Counted from the first letter of the stretch, positions 32,440-41,898 are shown. The stretch is DNA of 52,074 bases from Candidatus Gastranaerophilales bacterium (GCA_944325565.1 CALVAT010000003.1:1-52074), one strand, 5' to 3'. The notes: generated from the letters alone by a model not told the origin. A program made the numbers and translations.

Positions 32440-34438
32440 TTACCCGTGTTTTTAAGTATTCAATCTGTTTTTTCACATCGCTTTTCATACGATTATCGTC
32501 AGTAAGCCCGACAAATTTTTCATAGTTAGAAATTGCCTGTGTATAGTTTTTTTCTTCTTCATAAGCCATACCCAGAGCATAATATGCATAAGCATACTTT
32601 GGATTTATGGATATAACAGTATTAAAGGCATCTTTTGCTTTATCTTTTTGTTTTAATTCAGAATAACAAAGGCCGGCGTTGAACATTGCGTCTGTATTTT
32701 TGGAATTAAGGGTCAAAACCTTTTCGTACTGAAGCAGTGCACTATTAGTATTGTCACCTGCTTTATAGGTATTTCCCAGTTTTATTAAAACAGCCTCATT
32801 GTCAGAAGCAATCTCAAGAACCTTTTCGTATTCTGCTGCAGCTTTATCTAGCATTTTTTCCTTTAAATATAAATCAGCAAGTGCCTCATGAGCCTGAGCA
32901 TTTTTTACGTCAATTGAAAGAATTTTATTGTAAACAGCAATTGCCTCCTGATTTTTTTCATATTTTGCAAGAAGCCTTGCATAATCGAGCATTAAATTTA
33001 CATTATCAGGAGCAATAACAAGTGCTTTTTCATATTGTTCTATAGCTTTAACCTTCGAGCCCATTGATTCATACACACCGGCCAGTGCCCTCAGGGCAGC
33101 AGCATCGTTAGCATTCAAATCAGCAGCCTGTTCGTATAAAGAAATAGCCTTTTTGGTCTGTCCATTCTGATTATAGCTATCACCCTGTGCAATATATGCT
33201 TTATAGAGATATTCTCTGACTTTGGGTTCATTTCTCTGTGCATAGAGATTTTTATAAATAGAAATAGCAGCATCATAATTGCCCAGAGCATGTTCAGCTA
33301 TAGCTTTGTTAAACAAGACGTTATAGTCATTTTTATCAACTGCTAGCAATTCATCATACAATTTAATTGCATCATTATAATTTTTGCAAAGGTGATAAGT
33401 TCTTGCCAGTTCTTTTTTTACATCAGCGTTAGCAGAATCAATTGCGAGTGCGGACTTAAAAGTAGAAATTGCATCGTTATATTTTTCATTCTTTTGATAG
33501 AGAATACCCAGATTATAATAAGCAGCAACATCTTTAGGTTTATATTGTATGTACTCTTTGTACATAGTCACAGCATCCTGAGTTTTCCCCATATCCGCAA
33601 GCAAATTTGCATAATCAAGTTTTAAATCGTTCAAATCAGGCTTTATAGTAAAAGCATTTCTAAACTCTATCAATGCAAGCTCATCTTTAGAGAGTCTGAC
33701 ATAAGCCAGTGCCATATTAGCGTGGGAAGCATAATCTGTAGAGTCGTTTCTAACTGCTTTTTTAAACATTTCAACAGCGTTTGTATAATCGCCGGATCGA
33801 AGCAAAGCCAGACCATAGTTTGCATATTCTTTAAAAGTAGTTGGATTTTTAGTATATATGGTAGCATACTCATCCGCCGCATCCTGATATTTATCCATCT
33901 TAAGATAAATTGAGGCAAGGTTTGATCTTGCTTCTGTATCGTCGGGATAATACCCGAGAAAAGTTTTGTAATATTTTATTGCTTCCTGATCATCACCCTG
34001 CAGTGATTTAACACTGGCAAGATTCAGATAGTTATATTTATAATCCGGAAAGATAGTTAAAGCCTGATTGTAAGCAGCAAACGCGTTGTCATAATCGTGC
34101 TGCTGCTGAAGGATATTACCTATGCTGATATAAACAACAGCGTCGTTTGGTTTTAGTTTAATTGCCTTCTTATATGCAATGAGCGCATTATCCCAGTCGC
34201 CCATTTCTGTATACAAACCGCCGAGTTTTATGTACAAAATAGCTTCATCCGGAGAAAGCTCTATAGCACTTTTTATCTTTTCTATTGCCATTGAGTAGTT
34301 ACAGTCTTTTTCAAGAACATTAGACTCCTGAAAAAGTTTGTATGACTCCGTAGACATTTTTGCATCCGCAGTGTAATTTGAATACAACGGAGTAAGCGCC
34401 AACATTAAAGATACTGCTAAAGTTATTTGTTTTTTCAT
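32429..34438 (-). CDS. Exported TPR-repeat protein
   Basis: A 669-residue protein with a signal peptide (MKKQITLAVSLMLALTPLYS) and then an almost unbroken array of about 18 TPR units of 34 residues, for example AILYIKLGGLYTEMGDWDNA, AVVYISIGNILQQQHDYDNA and AYAYYALGMAYEEEKNYTQA. TPR solenoids bind other proteins; extracytoplasmic ones often organise envelope complexes such as pilus, polysaccharide or outer-membrane assembly. There is no other domain. It heads a coupled operon with a lipoprotein-like and a YkgJ protein. The specific partner is unknown. Confidence 0.88.
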   Translation of the reverse strand: MKKQITLAVSLMLALTPLYSNYTADAKMSTESYKLFQESNVLEKDCNYSMAIEKIKSAIELSPDEAILYIKLGGLYTEMGDWDNALIAYKKAIKLKPNDAVVYISIGNILQQQHDYDNAFAAYNQALTIFPDYKYNYLNLASVKSLQGDDQEAIKYYKTFLGYYPDDTEARSNLASIYLKMDKYQDAADEYATIYTKNPTTFKEYANYGLALLRSGDYTNAVEMFKKAVRNDSTDYASHANMALAYVRLSKDELALIEFRNAFTIKPDLNDLKLDYANLLADMGKTQDAVTMYKEYIQYKPKDVAAYYNLGILYQKNEKYNDAISTFKSALAIDSANADVKKELARTYHLCKNYNDAIKLYDELLAVDKNDYNVLFNKAIAEHALGNYDAAISIYKNLYAQRNEPKVREYLYKAYIAQGDSYNQNGQTKKAISLYEQAADLNANDAAALRALAGVYESMGSKVKAIEQYEKALVIAPDNVNLMLDYARLLAKYEKNQEAIAVYNKILSIDVKNAQAHEALADLYLKEKMLDKAAAEYEKVLEIASDNEAVLIKLGNTYKAGDNTNSALLQYEKVLTLNSKNTDAMFNAGLCYSELKQKDKAKDAFNTVISINPKYAYAYYALGMAYEEEKNYTQAISNYEKFVGLTDDNRMKSDVKKQIEYLKTRVNEK

Positions 34439-34469
34439 AGTTAGATTATCTTATGATTTAAAAAAAAAA

Positions 34470-34943
34470 TCAATCGTCCTTCTTTGTTAATTCGTTATAT
34501 AATTCTTTTTTGGCCTCGTTAAGGGGCATTTTTGTTATAATTTGTTTTTTGTTCTTTTTAAAGATATCTTTGTTGTATACAGCGAGCCAGTAGTGCTGCT
34601 GCATAGATGGTACGGAAAACGTCATTTTTTGAATGACAGGTTTATTAAACTTTAACGGCTTAAAAAATGTTATCGCCTCTTTGTTTTCTGCTCTATAAGT
34701 TTTCCCGCTGCCGTCAACAAGCTCTACATATACAGCCTGACTGAGCATTGATTTATTTTTAGCTTCTACTGTTATATCAATATTATTAGAAGTTGTTTTT
34801 ATATCACATATTTTAAAATACAGACCATTAGATATTATACCTGTTTTCCCGACTTCTGTGACAACCCGCTCACCTGCAGGTGCAGTGGTAAAAAAGCCGG
34901 AACAGAATATCAGAAACAACGCTGTTATAAACACTCTTTTCAT
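34470..34943 (-). CDS. Exported immunoglobulin-like hypothetical protein
   Basis: A 157-residue protein with a signal peptide (MKRVFITALFLIFCSGFF) and a beta domain (GLYFKICDIKTTSNNIDITV, SQAVYVELVDGSGKTYRAEN, VIQKMTFSVPSMQQHYWLAV) that resembles DUF4352-type extracytoplasmic immunoglobulin-like domains. It lies 31 bases upstream of the TPR gene on the same strand and may be its operon partner. A lysine-rich C-terminal tail follows. Family call is tentative. Confidence 0.6.
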   Translation of the reverse strand: MKRVFITALFLIFCSGFFTTAPAGERVVTEVGKTGIISNGLYFKICDIKTTSNNIDITVEAKNKSMLSQAVYVELVDGSGKTYRAENKEAITFFKPLKFNKPVIQKMTFSVPSMQQHYWLAVYNKDIFKKNKKQIITKMPLNEAKKELYNELTKKDD

Positions 34944-34999
34944 ATCAATATTCTATAAATTTTATAGCACATTGTCAATGAATGTTGTTTTGGCTGGTA

Positions 35000-35365
35000 T
35001 TAAGAGTGAAATATATCAATTTGTTTTTGAATCCAGCACATTATCAGGTCAACAATATATTTTTGTTGTTTTTCATCAAGCTCAACATTTTTTTCAAACC
35101 CGTGCCATTTTTGTATGCACCCGCGGCAACATGTAGCCGTAGCGTGCTGAGCTTTAAAAACAGGATGATTGCGCATAGGAGTTTGTTTTCCGTCATTTTC
35201 TATATAAGCTGGAGCAATTCTTCTGGAAACAAAATCAACCGCGTGAGCTCTTATTGTATCGAGCTCCTTTTTTTCTATATATTCGATGTCGCTTTTAGAA
35301 AGCTTAAAACGGCTGCGGAATTTTGATTGTGCAAGCTTTTCAAATATATCTTTCAAAATAATCAC
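35000..35365 (-). CDS. DUF4186 family protein
   Basis: The 121-residue product matches the pattern I recall for DUF4186: SKFRSRFKLSKSDIEYIEKK, LDTIRAHAVDFVSRRIAPAY, NDGKQTPMRNHPVFKAQHAT and ATCCRGCIQKWHGFEK. The CCRGC plus His residues suggest a metal site. The family is of unknown function, widespread in gut bacteria. It is transcribed away from the XRE regulator, with the GT microsatellite between them. Confidence 0.85.
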   Translation of the reverse strand: MIILKDIFEKLAQSKFRSRFKLSKSDIEYIEKKELDTIRAHAVDFVSRRIAPAYIENDGKQTPMRNHPVFKAQHATATCCRGCIQKWHGFEKNVELDEKQQKYIVDLIMCWIQKQIDIFHS

Positions 35366-35486
35366 CTCTAAAATATTTTAATACTTTTGCGAAGAAAAAG
35401 GAAAAATTTTATAAATATTTAGTGAAACGGAAAATATGATAAACACAAATGACCGTTTTCATGATAGCCTGCCCCGTAGGGTTCGA

Positions 35487-35504
35487 GTGTGTGTGTGTGT
35501 GTGT
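35487..35504. repeat. GT dinucleotide microsatellite, nine units
   Basis: Nine GT units in a row lie in the 217-base gap between the divergent DUF4186 and XRE genes, about 80 bases before the XRE start. Such tracts change length by slippage and could alter promoter spacing. I see no other gene or clear promoter in this gap. Confidence 0.85.
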
Positions 35505-35582
35505 GGCTAGACCGGTAGCATATATTCAAATATCTCCATGCAATCCCTGTATTTTTATTCAAAATTCATATAAGTTTCAGAT

Positions 35583-35903
35583 ATGAAGTATCAAACACTC
35601 ATTAATAACGGAATAAAACGTTTAAGAGAAAAAACGAAATTAAGTCAGGAAAAATTTGCTGAAAAAATAGGATTTTCAACAAAAGGTATAAGCAATATTG
35701 AAAGAAACAGATATCAACCAAATCCTGACACGATTGACAAAATATGTGAAGTTTTTGGTGTTCATCCTGTAGATTTGTTAATGGAATACCCTGAAGATTT
35801 AGACAAACAGGGATTGCTCAGTCAGATAAATGCTATTTTGCAGACATATTCACAGGAAGATCTGGAAAAAGTCTGTAAAGTACTGAATGTGTTAAAAAAA
35901 TGA
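35583..35903 (+). CDS. XRE-family transcriptional regulator
   Basis: A 106-residue regulator with an N-terminal Cro/CI helix-turn-helix: IKRLREKTKLSQEKFAEKIG, FSTKGISNIERNRYQPNPDT, then IDKICEVFGVHPVDLLM. The helical C-terminus (LLSQINAILQTYSQEDLEKV) is probably the dimer interface. No toxin or phage gene lies beside it, so it is not obviously an antitoxin or prophage repressor. It may regulate itself or the divergent DUF4186 gene from the shared 217-base gap. Confidence 0.88.
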   Translation: MKYQTLINNGIKRLREKTKLSQEKFAEKIGFSTKGISNIERNRYQPNPDTIDKICEVFGVHPVDLLMEYPEDLDKQGLLSQINAILQTYSQEDLEKVCKVLNVLKK

Positions 35904-35937
35904 CACAAAAAGTCGTATTTATATTTTAACAACCACT

Positions 35938-36774
35938 CTATTTTGTATTCTCATCAAAATATTTCTGTGCCTGATTTATTAATCCGGTATATTGTTCCGG
36001 CTGCAGCTTTCCTATTTGTTGATAGTTGTTAAACAAACCGGTATGTCTGTATAAATTGCCATCTTTATCAAGTTTGTAGTCAAATCCCGTTTCATTAATA
36101 TTTACCCCGGGGACTTCAAAACATAAATCTTTTACCTGTCCCTGTTTGTCAACCGAAATATACAAATGTGCTTCTGTTTTACCATACACATTATTATTTT
36201 CTTTCTTCATAACAGAAAGCCCCGAATAAACAACAGGAGAGTATGAAGTTGACTTAGAAATAACGAAATTGTTGTTCTTATCACTCAGAGCCTTATCCCA
36301 GTAGCCGGCTCCGGCTTCTGCATGTTCTTTATAAAGTGACTGAGGAATATTTTTGATATTTTTCAGCCTGTAAAGAGCCTTTTGGTTATAGGTGCCATCC
36401 CCCTTGTACACAATAATATCATTAATTTTTTGAGAAACATCATAAGCCTTCTGTATCGCATCAACCTGAGCAACGCCATCTGATTTTTCAACCTGCTGCT
36501 GTATTTCTGGAAGGTAGATTACATCAGCAATCTTTATATCATTAGCTGATTCTATAGAACTTTTATTATTAAGTTTCGCTATTTTATACATCATATCCGA
36601 AATTTCTGCATTAGAAGCATCTTCATTTGCAAGGTGATCTTTAGCTATATTCCAGAGATTATCACCCTTTTTGATTGTATATGCAATCTTTGCATCAGTA
36701 TTTATAGGTGTAGAAGCATATTTGTTATCATAATATGCCTGAGCCTCTTTACTGTAAGATACAGAATTAAACAT
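35938..36774 (-). CDS. LysM-domain protein without signal peptide
   Basis: A 278-residue protein with a LysM motif at about 28-73: IAYTIKKGDNLWNIAKDHL, then a helix, and ADVIYLPEI. LysM domains bind peptidoglycan or chitin. The N-terminus (MFNSVSYSKEAQAYYDNKYA) is not a signal peptide, so export would need another route or cell lysis. The remainder (DKALSDKNNNFVISKSTSYS, AHLYISVDKQGQVKDLCFEV) is unrecognised and looks beta-rich. It is transcribed alone. Confidence 0.72.
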   Translation of the reverse strand: MFNSVSYSKEAQAYYDNKYASTPINTDAKIAYTIKKGDNLWNIAKDHLANEDASNAEISDMMYKIAKLNNKSSIESANDIKIADVIYLPEIQQQVEKSDGVAQVDAIQKAYDVSQKINDIIVYKGDGTYNQKALYRLKNIKNIPQSLYKEHAEAGAGYWDKALSDKNNNFVISKSTSYSPVVYSGLSVMKKENNNVYGKTEAHLYISVDKQGQVKDLCFEVPGVNINETGFDYKLDKDGNLYRHTGLFNNYQQIGKLQPEQYTGLINQAQKYFDENTK

Positions 36775-36885
36775 TAAAATTCCCCCTGAATATTCCTATA
36801 TATTTTTATAAAAACATCCACGAGGAAAAAATTGCCTTTTAATTAAATTTTATTTTGTTAATTTCTAGTAAAAGTAATTTGAAAA

Positions 36886-37545
36886 TTAATATCCGAGTTC
36901 TTCATTAACAAGCAGCACGGTAATTTTTCCCGCAGGCTTGCAGAGTCTTGTTATAACTATTTGTGCGCATATACTGTCTTCACTCAGGCAGTCGGCACAT
37001 GAGCCTGTATATGAACAAGGAGTTTCTCTGTGAGACATAACAGCATTAATACGCTGCATATTGACAGGAGCAGCTATGTTTCTTGCTCTAGTCAGTGCGT
37101 CTTGAACGTTTTTGACAATCTTATTCATACCTGCTACAACAATAATTCGTTTCGGGCCATAGCAAAGCGCAGCAACTCTGTTGCCGGTACCGTCAATATT
37201 AACAAGCTGGCCGTCCTCGCTTATAGCATTGGAACTCATCAAAAATGTATCGCATAAAAGACCTTTTCTTAAAAGTTGTGCTTTTTCTTCCGGCGTTTTG
37301 GCGCTATCACGGTTTATTACGTTATAGCCGTTTTCAACAAGATGTTTAATTATGCCGGTTTGCTCCAGCGTAACAGAACCGCCCCAGGAGATTGTTTCTT
37401 CTTTTGTAACGAGTTGTGTAATTTTATTCAAGGCTTCAATTGCATTTTCGCAATATAGCGCATCAAAATGTCTTTTTTGCAAGGCCTTTATAACCTTTTC
37501 AGAAAGTTTTTTATTGCGTTCTTTTACGTATGTATTTTCACTCAT
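36886..37545 (-). CDS. LUD-domain protein (LutC-like)
   Basis: A 219-residue member of the LUD (DUF162) family: an ALQKRHFDALYC N-terminal helix, ISWGGSVTLEQTGIIKHLVE, SAKTPEEKAQLLRKGLLCDT, FLMSSNAISEDGQLVNIDGT, GNRVAALCYGPKRIIVVAG and ALTRARNIAAP. LUD proteins include LutC and the C-terminal half of LutB in lactate oxidation, but most stand-alone members have unknown roles. No lutA or lutB is nearby. A cluster of cysteines near the C-terminus (CSYTGSCADCLSEDSIC) could hold a metal or Fe-S centre. Confidence 0.85.
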   Translation of the reverse strand: MSENTYVKERNKKLSEKVIKALQKRHFDALYCENAIEALNKITQLVTKEETISWGGSVTLEQTGIIKHLVENGYNVINRDSAKTPEEKAQLLRKGLLCDTFLMSSNAISEDGQLVNIDGTGNRVAALCYGPKRIIVVAGMNKIVKNVQDALTRARNIAAPVNMQRINAVMSHRETPCSYTGSCADCLSEDSICAQIVITRLCKPAGKITVLLVNEELGY

Positions 37546-37567
37546 GATAAATCCCCCGTGTTATTAA

Positions 37568-38371
37568 TTATTGTTTTTCTGATTGTAACTCTTTTACATA
37601 CTTTTGAGCAAGCTTTTGAGGCATATACATTGGTATTGGAAACCAGTCCTTTAAGTCTATTTTTTCATTGTTAAGTTCTGATTCGTTAACGAGTTTTTCA
37701 AGGATTGAGTTAACATCTGTAGAGCCGTATTTTTCTTTGAAAAATTTATACTCTGTTGTGTCAGGAACAAGAGGGAGGTAGCGTTTTCCTCTCTTATAAT
37801 GCGCAACATGAGAGTCCCAATCTGCAATGGAGATGATGACAGGTTTTATATTGTTATCAAGACAATGTTTCACCGCAATTTTATCTGCAAGCCTTCCTAT
37901 ACCTGCATATCTGGAGTCATTATGATTTTCAAGATAATCAACAATCACCCTCGCTCCCCTTATTCCGTATTCGGGATAATTTTTCAATAGACAAGCATCA
38001 CTACCTATATATGAATATTCAAAATCTTTTGGTTTCTTACACAATGTTAAATTTAAGTATCCGTACTCTTTTTTGAGATTTTTGGATACAAAACGGTATG
38101 TTGTTTCATTCTTTTTGGCATCTGTTTTTAAAACAGTCACTTTTATTGGCTTATTCAGCTTTCTGTCATAAATCACACCCGAGGCTACAGGTACATCAGT
38201 GCATTTTTCAAAGTTTTGAGGCTGTATAGCGGCGCTGTTTTTTTCAAACGTATCTGTCTGCAAAGTTCTTACAGCCTTAAAACTGACGTTTGAAGCCTGT
38301 ACAGGTGCCGGTTTATAGAGATTATTAAATTTTATAAAATCAAAATTTACACTCATACGGGCATAAAACAT
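37568..38371 (-). CDS. FKG-box protein with possible acetyltransferase-like end
   Basis: A 267-residue protein without signal peptide. Residues 28-34 read NVSFKAV and 39-46 TDTFEKNS, the same two-part box and spacing as in the protein at 9413. The C-terminal half (YAGIGRLADKIAVKHCLDNN, IKPVIISIADWDSHVAHYKR) faintly resembles the acetyl-CoA-binding loop and end of GNAT acetyltransferases, but this is uncertain. It follows the MATE gene in divergent orientation, with 85 bases between. The first ATG is used for lack of a ribosome-binding site to decide; MSVNF five residues on is an alternative. Confidence 0.62.
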   Translation of the reverse strand: MFYARMSVNFDFIKFNNLYKPAPVQASNVSFKAVRTLQTDTFEKNSAAIQPQNFEKCTDVPVASGVIYDRKLNKPIKVTVLKTDAKKNETTYRFVSKNLKKEYGYLNLTLCKKPKDFEYSYIGSDACLLKNYPEYGIRGARVIVDYLENHNDSRYAGIGRLADKIAVKHCLDNNIKPVIISIADWDSHVAHYKRGKRYLPLVPDTTEYKFFKEKYGSTDVNSILEKLVNESELNNEKIDLKDWFPIPMYMPQKLAQKYVKELQSEKQ

Positions 38372-38456
38372 GTAAAACTAAATTATTGCTTAAAACTACA
38401 GATATTTTTTTAATTTTTATATAGTAAAATTAAACTTAACAAGTTAAGGTTTTTAT

Positions 38457-39863
38457 ATGATAAACGACATGACAAAAGGCAGCCCGCTAAAGCATATTTT
38501 GCTTTTTACCGTGCCGCTTTTAATAGGAAACGTATTTCAACAGTTATATAATATTGCGGACATCATTATAGTAGGCAGGACAATAGGTACAAATGCACTG
38601 GCTGCTGTCGGTGCAATATCACCTGTATTTTTCTTCGTGATGTTTGTTGTTGTAGGTTTGACTAACGGTTTTGCTATCATCACCGGACAGAGATTCGGCG
38701 CAAAGGATATGAACGGGGTAAGACATTCAGTCACTGTATCTACATTGTTAAGCAGCGCCTTCACCTTAGCTTTTTCAATAATACTTATGCTTTTTATGCA
38801 TCAGATTCTATACTGGATGAATGTTCCTAAAGAAATTTACACTGATGCATATTATTACATAATAATTGTCACGGCGGGACTTATCACGGCCAATTTTTAT
38901 AACCTGCTGGCAAGCATTGTAAGAGCGCTTGGCGACAGCAAAACGCCGCTTTACTTTTTGATATTTGCTTCTATTTTAAACATTATACTGGCGCTAATTT
39001 TTATTTTGCAGTTTAAAATGGGAGTCCCAGGTTCTGCGATAGCTGTTGTTCTTTCTCAGGGTGTATCGGCTTTGATGTGTGTGTTTTATATTAAGAAAAA
39101 ATTTCCAATCCTTCATTTAAAAAAAGAGGACTGGCTATTTGCAATCCGAAAAAGGAATTTTGATTTTGCAATGGAGCATTTAAAAGTCGGCCTTCCTATG
39201 GCTGTACAGTTTTCTGTTCTGGGAATCGGCATATTGATTCTGCAAAGCGTTTGCAATACCTTCGGACCAAATTTGATTGCTGCATTCACTGCAGCTTTGA
39301 GAATAGAACAAATCGCAACAATGCCGATGATGTCTTTAGGTGTTGCAATTTCTGCATACACAGCCCAGAACTTCGGAGCTTACAATTTTTCGAGAATACG
39401 TTACGGTGTAAACAGATGTTCATTATTATGTCTTTCTTTAAGTATAGTTATGACTCTTATTATGCACTTTTACGGAAGCAATATTGTAGCCGCATTTCTT
39501 GGAACCAAAGCACATGAAATCGTATCAATCGCAAGAAGCTATCTTTTAATAAGTACAATGTTTTATTTTTTCCTCGGGCAGATATTTGTTTTCAGAAATG
39601 CACTGCAGGGGATGGGAGAAACTGTATTGCCGCTGGCAGCCAGCATAGCAGAACTTGTTGTACGTTCGTTTGCTGCTATTTATCTTGCGGTAAAATTCGG
39701 CTATTACGGAATATTCTACGCAGGACCTATTGCCTGGATTTCTGCTTCAACAATAATGGCTGCCGGGTATTATATGAACCTGTTTAAGATTGTTAAAAAA
39801 GCTCAAGCCAATGCAAGGCTTCAACGCCGGATGGAGCAAGGGTTTAATATAACTGTGAATTAA
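38457..39863 (+). CDS. MATE-family multidrug efflux transporter
   Basis: A 468-residue protein with about 12 membrane helices and the MATE pattern: N-terminal GSPLKHILLFTVPLLIGNVF with QQLYNIADIIIVGRTIGTNA, the glycine-rich LTNGFAIITGQRFGA, LLASIVRALGDSKTPLYFLI, and the mirror in the second half (LGVAISAYTAQNFGAYNF, NALQGMGETVLPLAASI). MATE proteins export drugs or organic cations by sodium or proton antiport. AAGG lies eight bases before the ATG. The substrate cannot be predicted. Confidence 0.93.
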   Translation: MINDMTKGSPLKHILLFTVPLLIGNVFQQLYNIADIIIVGRTIGTNALAAVGAISPVFFFVMFVVVGLTNGFAIITGQRFGAKDMNGVRHSVTVSTLLSSAFTLAFSIILMLFMHQILYWMNVPKEIYTDAYYYIIIVTAGLITANFYNLLASIVRALGDSKTPLYFLIFASILNIILALIFILQFKMGVPGSAIAVVLSQGVSALMCVFYIKKKFPILHLKKEDWLFAIRKRNFDFAMEHLKVGLPMAVQFSVLGIGILILQSVCNTFGPNLIAAFTAALRIEQIATMPMMSLGVAISAYTAQNFGAYNFSRIRYGVNRCSLLCLSLSIVMTLIMHFYGSNIVAAFLGTKAHEIVSIARSYLLISTMFYFFLGQIFVFRNALQGMGETVLPLAASIAELVVRSFAAIYLAVKFGYYGIFYAGPIAWISASTIMAAGYYMNLFKIVKKAQANARLQRRMEQGFNITVN

Positions 39864-39897
39864 TATTTTTTTAAGTTATCAAGTTTTTAAAATCTTA

Positions 39898-41442
39898 CTA
39901 TGAAGTAAACGCTGATGCATTTTTTGCAAGTTTTTCAACAGCATTTTCCATATCAACCATGTTTATTTTAAAATTATCCAGATCCACTTTGTTGACAGTA
40001 CGGTTACGCATTTTTTCGTATATACCTAGACGATCCAACGCACAGGAGTGTGCAGCATAAAAAGTTTCCGCTATATCAGAGCCGCTAAAGTGATTTTCGA
40101 ACATTTTTTTGCAAATTTTATCTTTATCTATGTCATTATCTAGCGGTTTGCCTTTTTCATAGATATCATAAATCTGTTTTGTGCCTTCTATATCCGGCAT
40201 CTTAACTTCGAGAGCAAGTCCGAATCTCCCGCTGTTAATCAAAGCTTTATCAAGAAGCTCAGGTCTATTTGTCGCAGCAATAACAAACACCATATCATCG
40301 CTCTTTTCAAGGTCGCTCATAAGTGTCAGCAGCTGGTTAACAATATCATCCTGGTGTCTTGCAGTATCGCTTGCCCCGCCTCTTGTTCTTGCGATGGAAT
40401 CGATTTCATCAATAAAAATAATTGACGGCTGATTTTCTATTGAGTTTTTGAACAAATTGCGCCAGTTTTCTTCTGTTTTACCCACATGAGAGTGCGTAAG
40501 GTCGTTCGCTCCGAGTTTAATAAAATTAACACCAAGCTCATTAGAAAGAGCTAACGCAAGCATTGTTTTCCCGCATCTGGGCGGGCCATAGAGCAAAATC
40601 CCTTTGTTAATTCTAAATCCCTTGTAAAAATCCGGATACATAACGGGGAATATAACATTTTGCTCAAGTGCTTTTATGTTTTCGTCCTGTGCTCCTATGT
40701 CTGAAAACATTATTTTTTTAATTTGAGAAGTCTTTTTGCCCGTATTTTGTTTTAATGCGGAAAGTCTTGTTGCATTGTATTTTTGTATATCTTTATCATT
40801 ATCAAGATAGCTGTACTTCTCAACCTCCCTATCAAAAACAAATCTCAAACTCGTTTTACTATTAAAATCAGTTTTTATAAAAGCTTCTTGTTTGTATGGC
40901 CCAAATGATATGTACCTGTCATCATTAAGTTCTATTGGATCATCAGCCTGATAAACATATTTGTATTTTACTTTTCTATCATTTTCATCAGTTCCGCCTT
41001 CAAGCACCTTGACCATTTCAAGAGGGTGAAGCTTAAAAATTTTATACTTTCCATTATCTTTGTAATCTTTATAAACAGCAAAAGAGCCGTTATTTATAGT
41101 ATTTTTTACAAAGTAGATATTTTCCATAGGAAATTTAATGTTATAAATCTGTTGTGCAAGGAGCGCCTTTGCTTTTTCAAAATCATCAGAAAAAATAACA
41201 ATGCTTTTGTTATCAAGGTTTTGTATTGCAGAGTTCAATTTTTCCTCCGGTGAGGATTTATGATTTTTATCCAAGCCAAACAATCCATGAAAAGCAATGT
41301 TATTCGAGGCATTAATGTATTGTGAACTTTGCAAATTTACGTAATTTTGCACTACCTGAGGATTTGTTTTAAGCGGACTAATTTGATTTTCAGAAGGCCT
41401 GCTTAAGTTTATACTATTTAATGATATATTTGATATTTTCAT
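39898..41442 (-). CDS. AAA+ ATPase with FKG-like N-terminal box
   Basis: A 514-residue protein. The N-terminal 60 residues are polar (MKISNISLNSINLSRPS) and carry NIAFHGLFG at 48-56, a variant of the window's FKG box. A beta-rich region follows, then a classical AAA module: ILLYGPPRCGKTMLALALS (Walker A), SIIFIDEIDSIARTRGG (Walker B), FVIAATNRPELLDKALINSGRF with the arginine-finger region. This resembles the FtsH/Cdc48/spastin group without protease or second ring. It likely remodels or unfolds proteins using ATP; targets are unknown. There is no signal peptide or membrane helix. Confidence 0.82.
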   Translation of the reverse strand: MKISNISLNSINLSRPSENQISPLKTNPQVVQNYVNLQSSQYINASNNIAFHGLFGLDKNHKSSPEEKLNSAIQNLDNKSIVIFSDDFEKAKALLAQQIYNIKFPMENIYFVKNTINNGSFAVYKDYKDNGKYKIFKLHPLEMVKVLEGGTDENDRKVKYKYVYQADDPIELNDDRYISFGPYKQEAFIKTDFNSKTSLRFVFDREVEKYSYLDNDKDIQKYNATRLSALKQNTGKKTSQIKKIMFSDIGAQDENIKALEQNVIFPVMYPDFYKGFRINKGILLYGPPRCGKTMLALALSNELGVNFIKLGANDLTHSHVGKTEENWRNLFKNSIENQPSIIFIDEIDSIARTRGGASDTARHQDDIVNQLLTLMSDLEKSDDMVFVIAATNRPELLDKALINSGRFGLALEVKMPDIEGTKQIYDIYEKGKPLDNDIDKDKICKKMFENHFSGSDIAETFYAAHSCALDRLGIYEKMRNRTVNKVDLDNFKINMVDMENAVEKLAKNASAFTS

Positions 41443-41571
41443 AAAATTTTAACTCTCTTTATGATTATACAAAAAACGCACATAAAATTTTTTGCGCGTT
41501 ATTGATTTTTAATCTTTATACCGCTAAAATCTAGCAGTTAAAAAGAATCTATGAAAGTTTACGGAGGCTTT

Positions 41572-41898
41572 ATGGCTTATTTATACCTTGCTGTTGCAAT
41601 AATATCAGAAATCTTTGCCACAACAATGCTGAAAGATACAAACGGTTTTACCGTATTATGGCCTTCTGTGCTGACCGTGCTAGGGTATGTGGTTTCGTTT
41701 TTTATGTTGAGTCATTGCGTACAAACCTTGCCTACAGGGGTAATTTATGCCGTATGGTCGGGTGTCGGAATTGTGGGAATTTCAATTTTGGGATGGATAG
41801 TGCACAAACAGGCGCTTGATATACCCGCTGTTGCCGGTATCGTTTTGATACTTGCCGGCGTTTTGGTTATCAAAATCTCTTCAAAAACCGTAGCTTAA
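41572..41898 (+). CDS. Small multidrug resistance (SMR) transporter
   Basis: A 108-residue protein with four membrane helices, starting at 41572, where GGAGG lies six bases upstream. It has AYLYLAVAIISEIFATTMLK with the essential glutamate Glu13 and the later PTGVIYAVWSGVGIVGIS (helix 3 with the G-x-W-x-G signature) and VAGIVLILAGVLVI. SMR proteins of the EmrE type work as dual-topology dimers that export cationic drugs or guanidinium in exchange for protons. It stands alone. Which of the two SMR subtypes it is cannot be settled by eye. Confidence 0.92.
   Translation: MAYLYLAVAIISEIFATTMLKDTNGFTVLWPSVLTVLGYVVSFFMLSHCVQTLPTGVIYAVWSGVGIVGISILGWIVHKQALDIPAVAGIVLILAGVLVIKISSKTVA

Noticed and set aside
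32429-34438. DNA-level tandem repeat under the TPR array
   Set aside because: The periodicity is at protein level; the DNA units have diverged and show no exact long repeats.
35478-35490. GGGTTCGAG resembling a tRNA T-loop before the GT tract
   Set aside because: No cloverleaf can be drawn; the GT repeat follows directly where an acceptor stem should close.
35583-35903. Prophage repressor or antitoxin reading of the XRE gene
   Set aside because: No integrase, phage structural gene, toxin or attachment repeat is visible around it.
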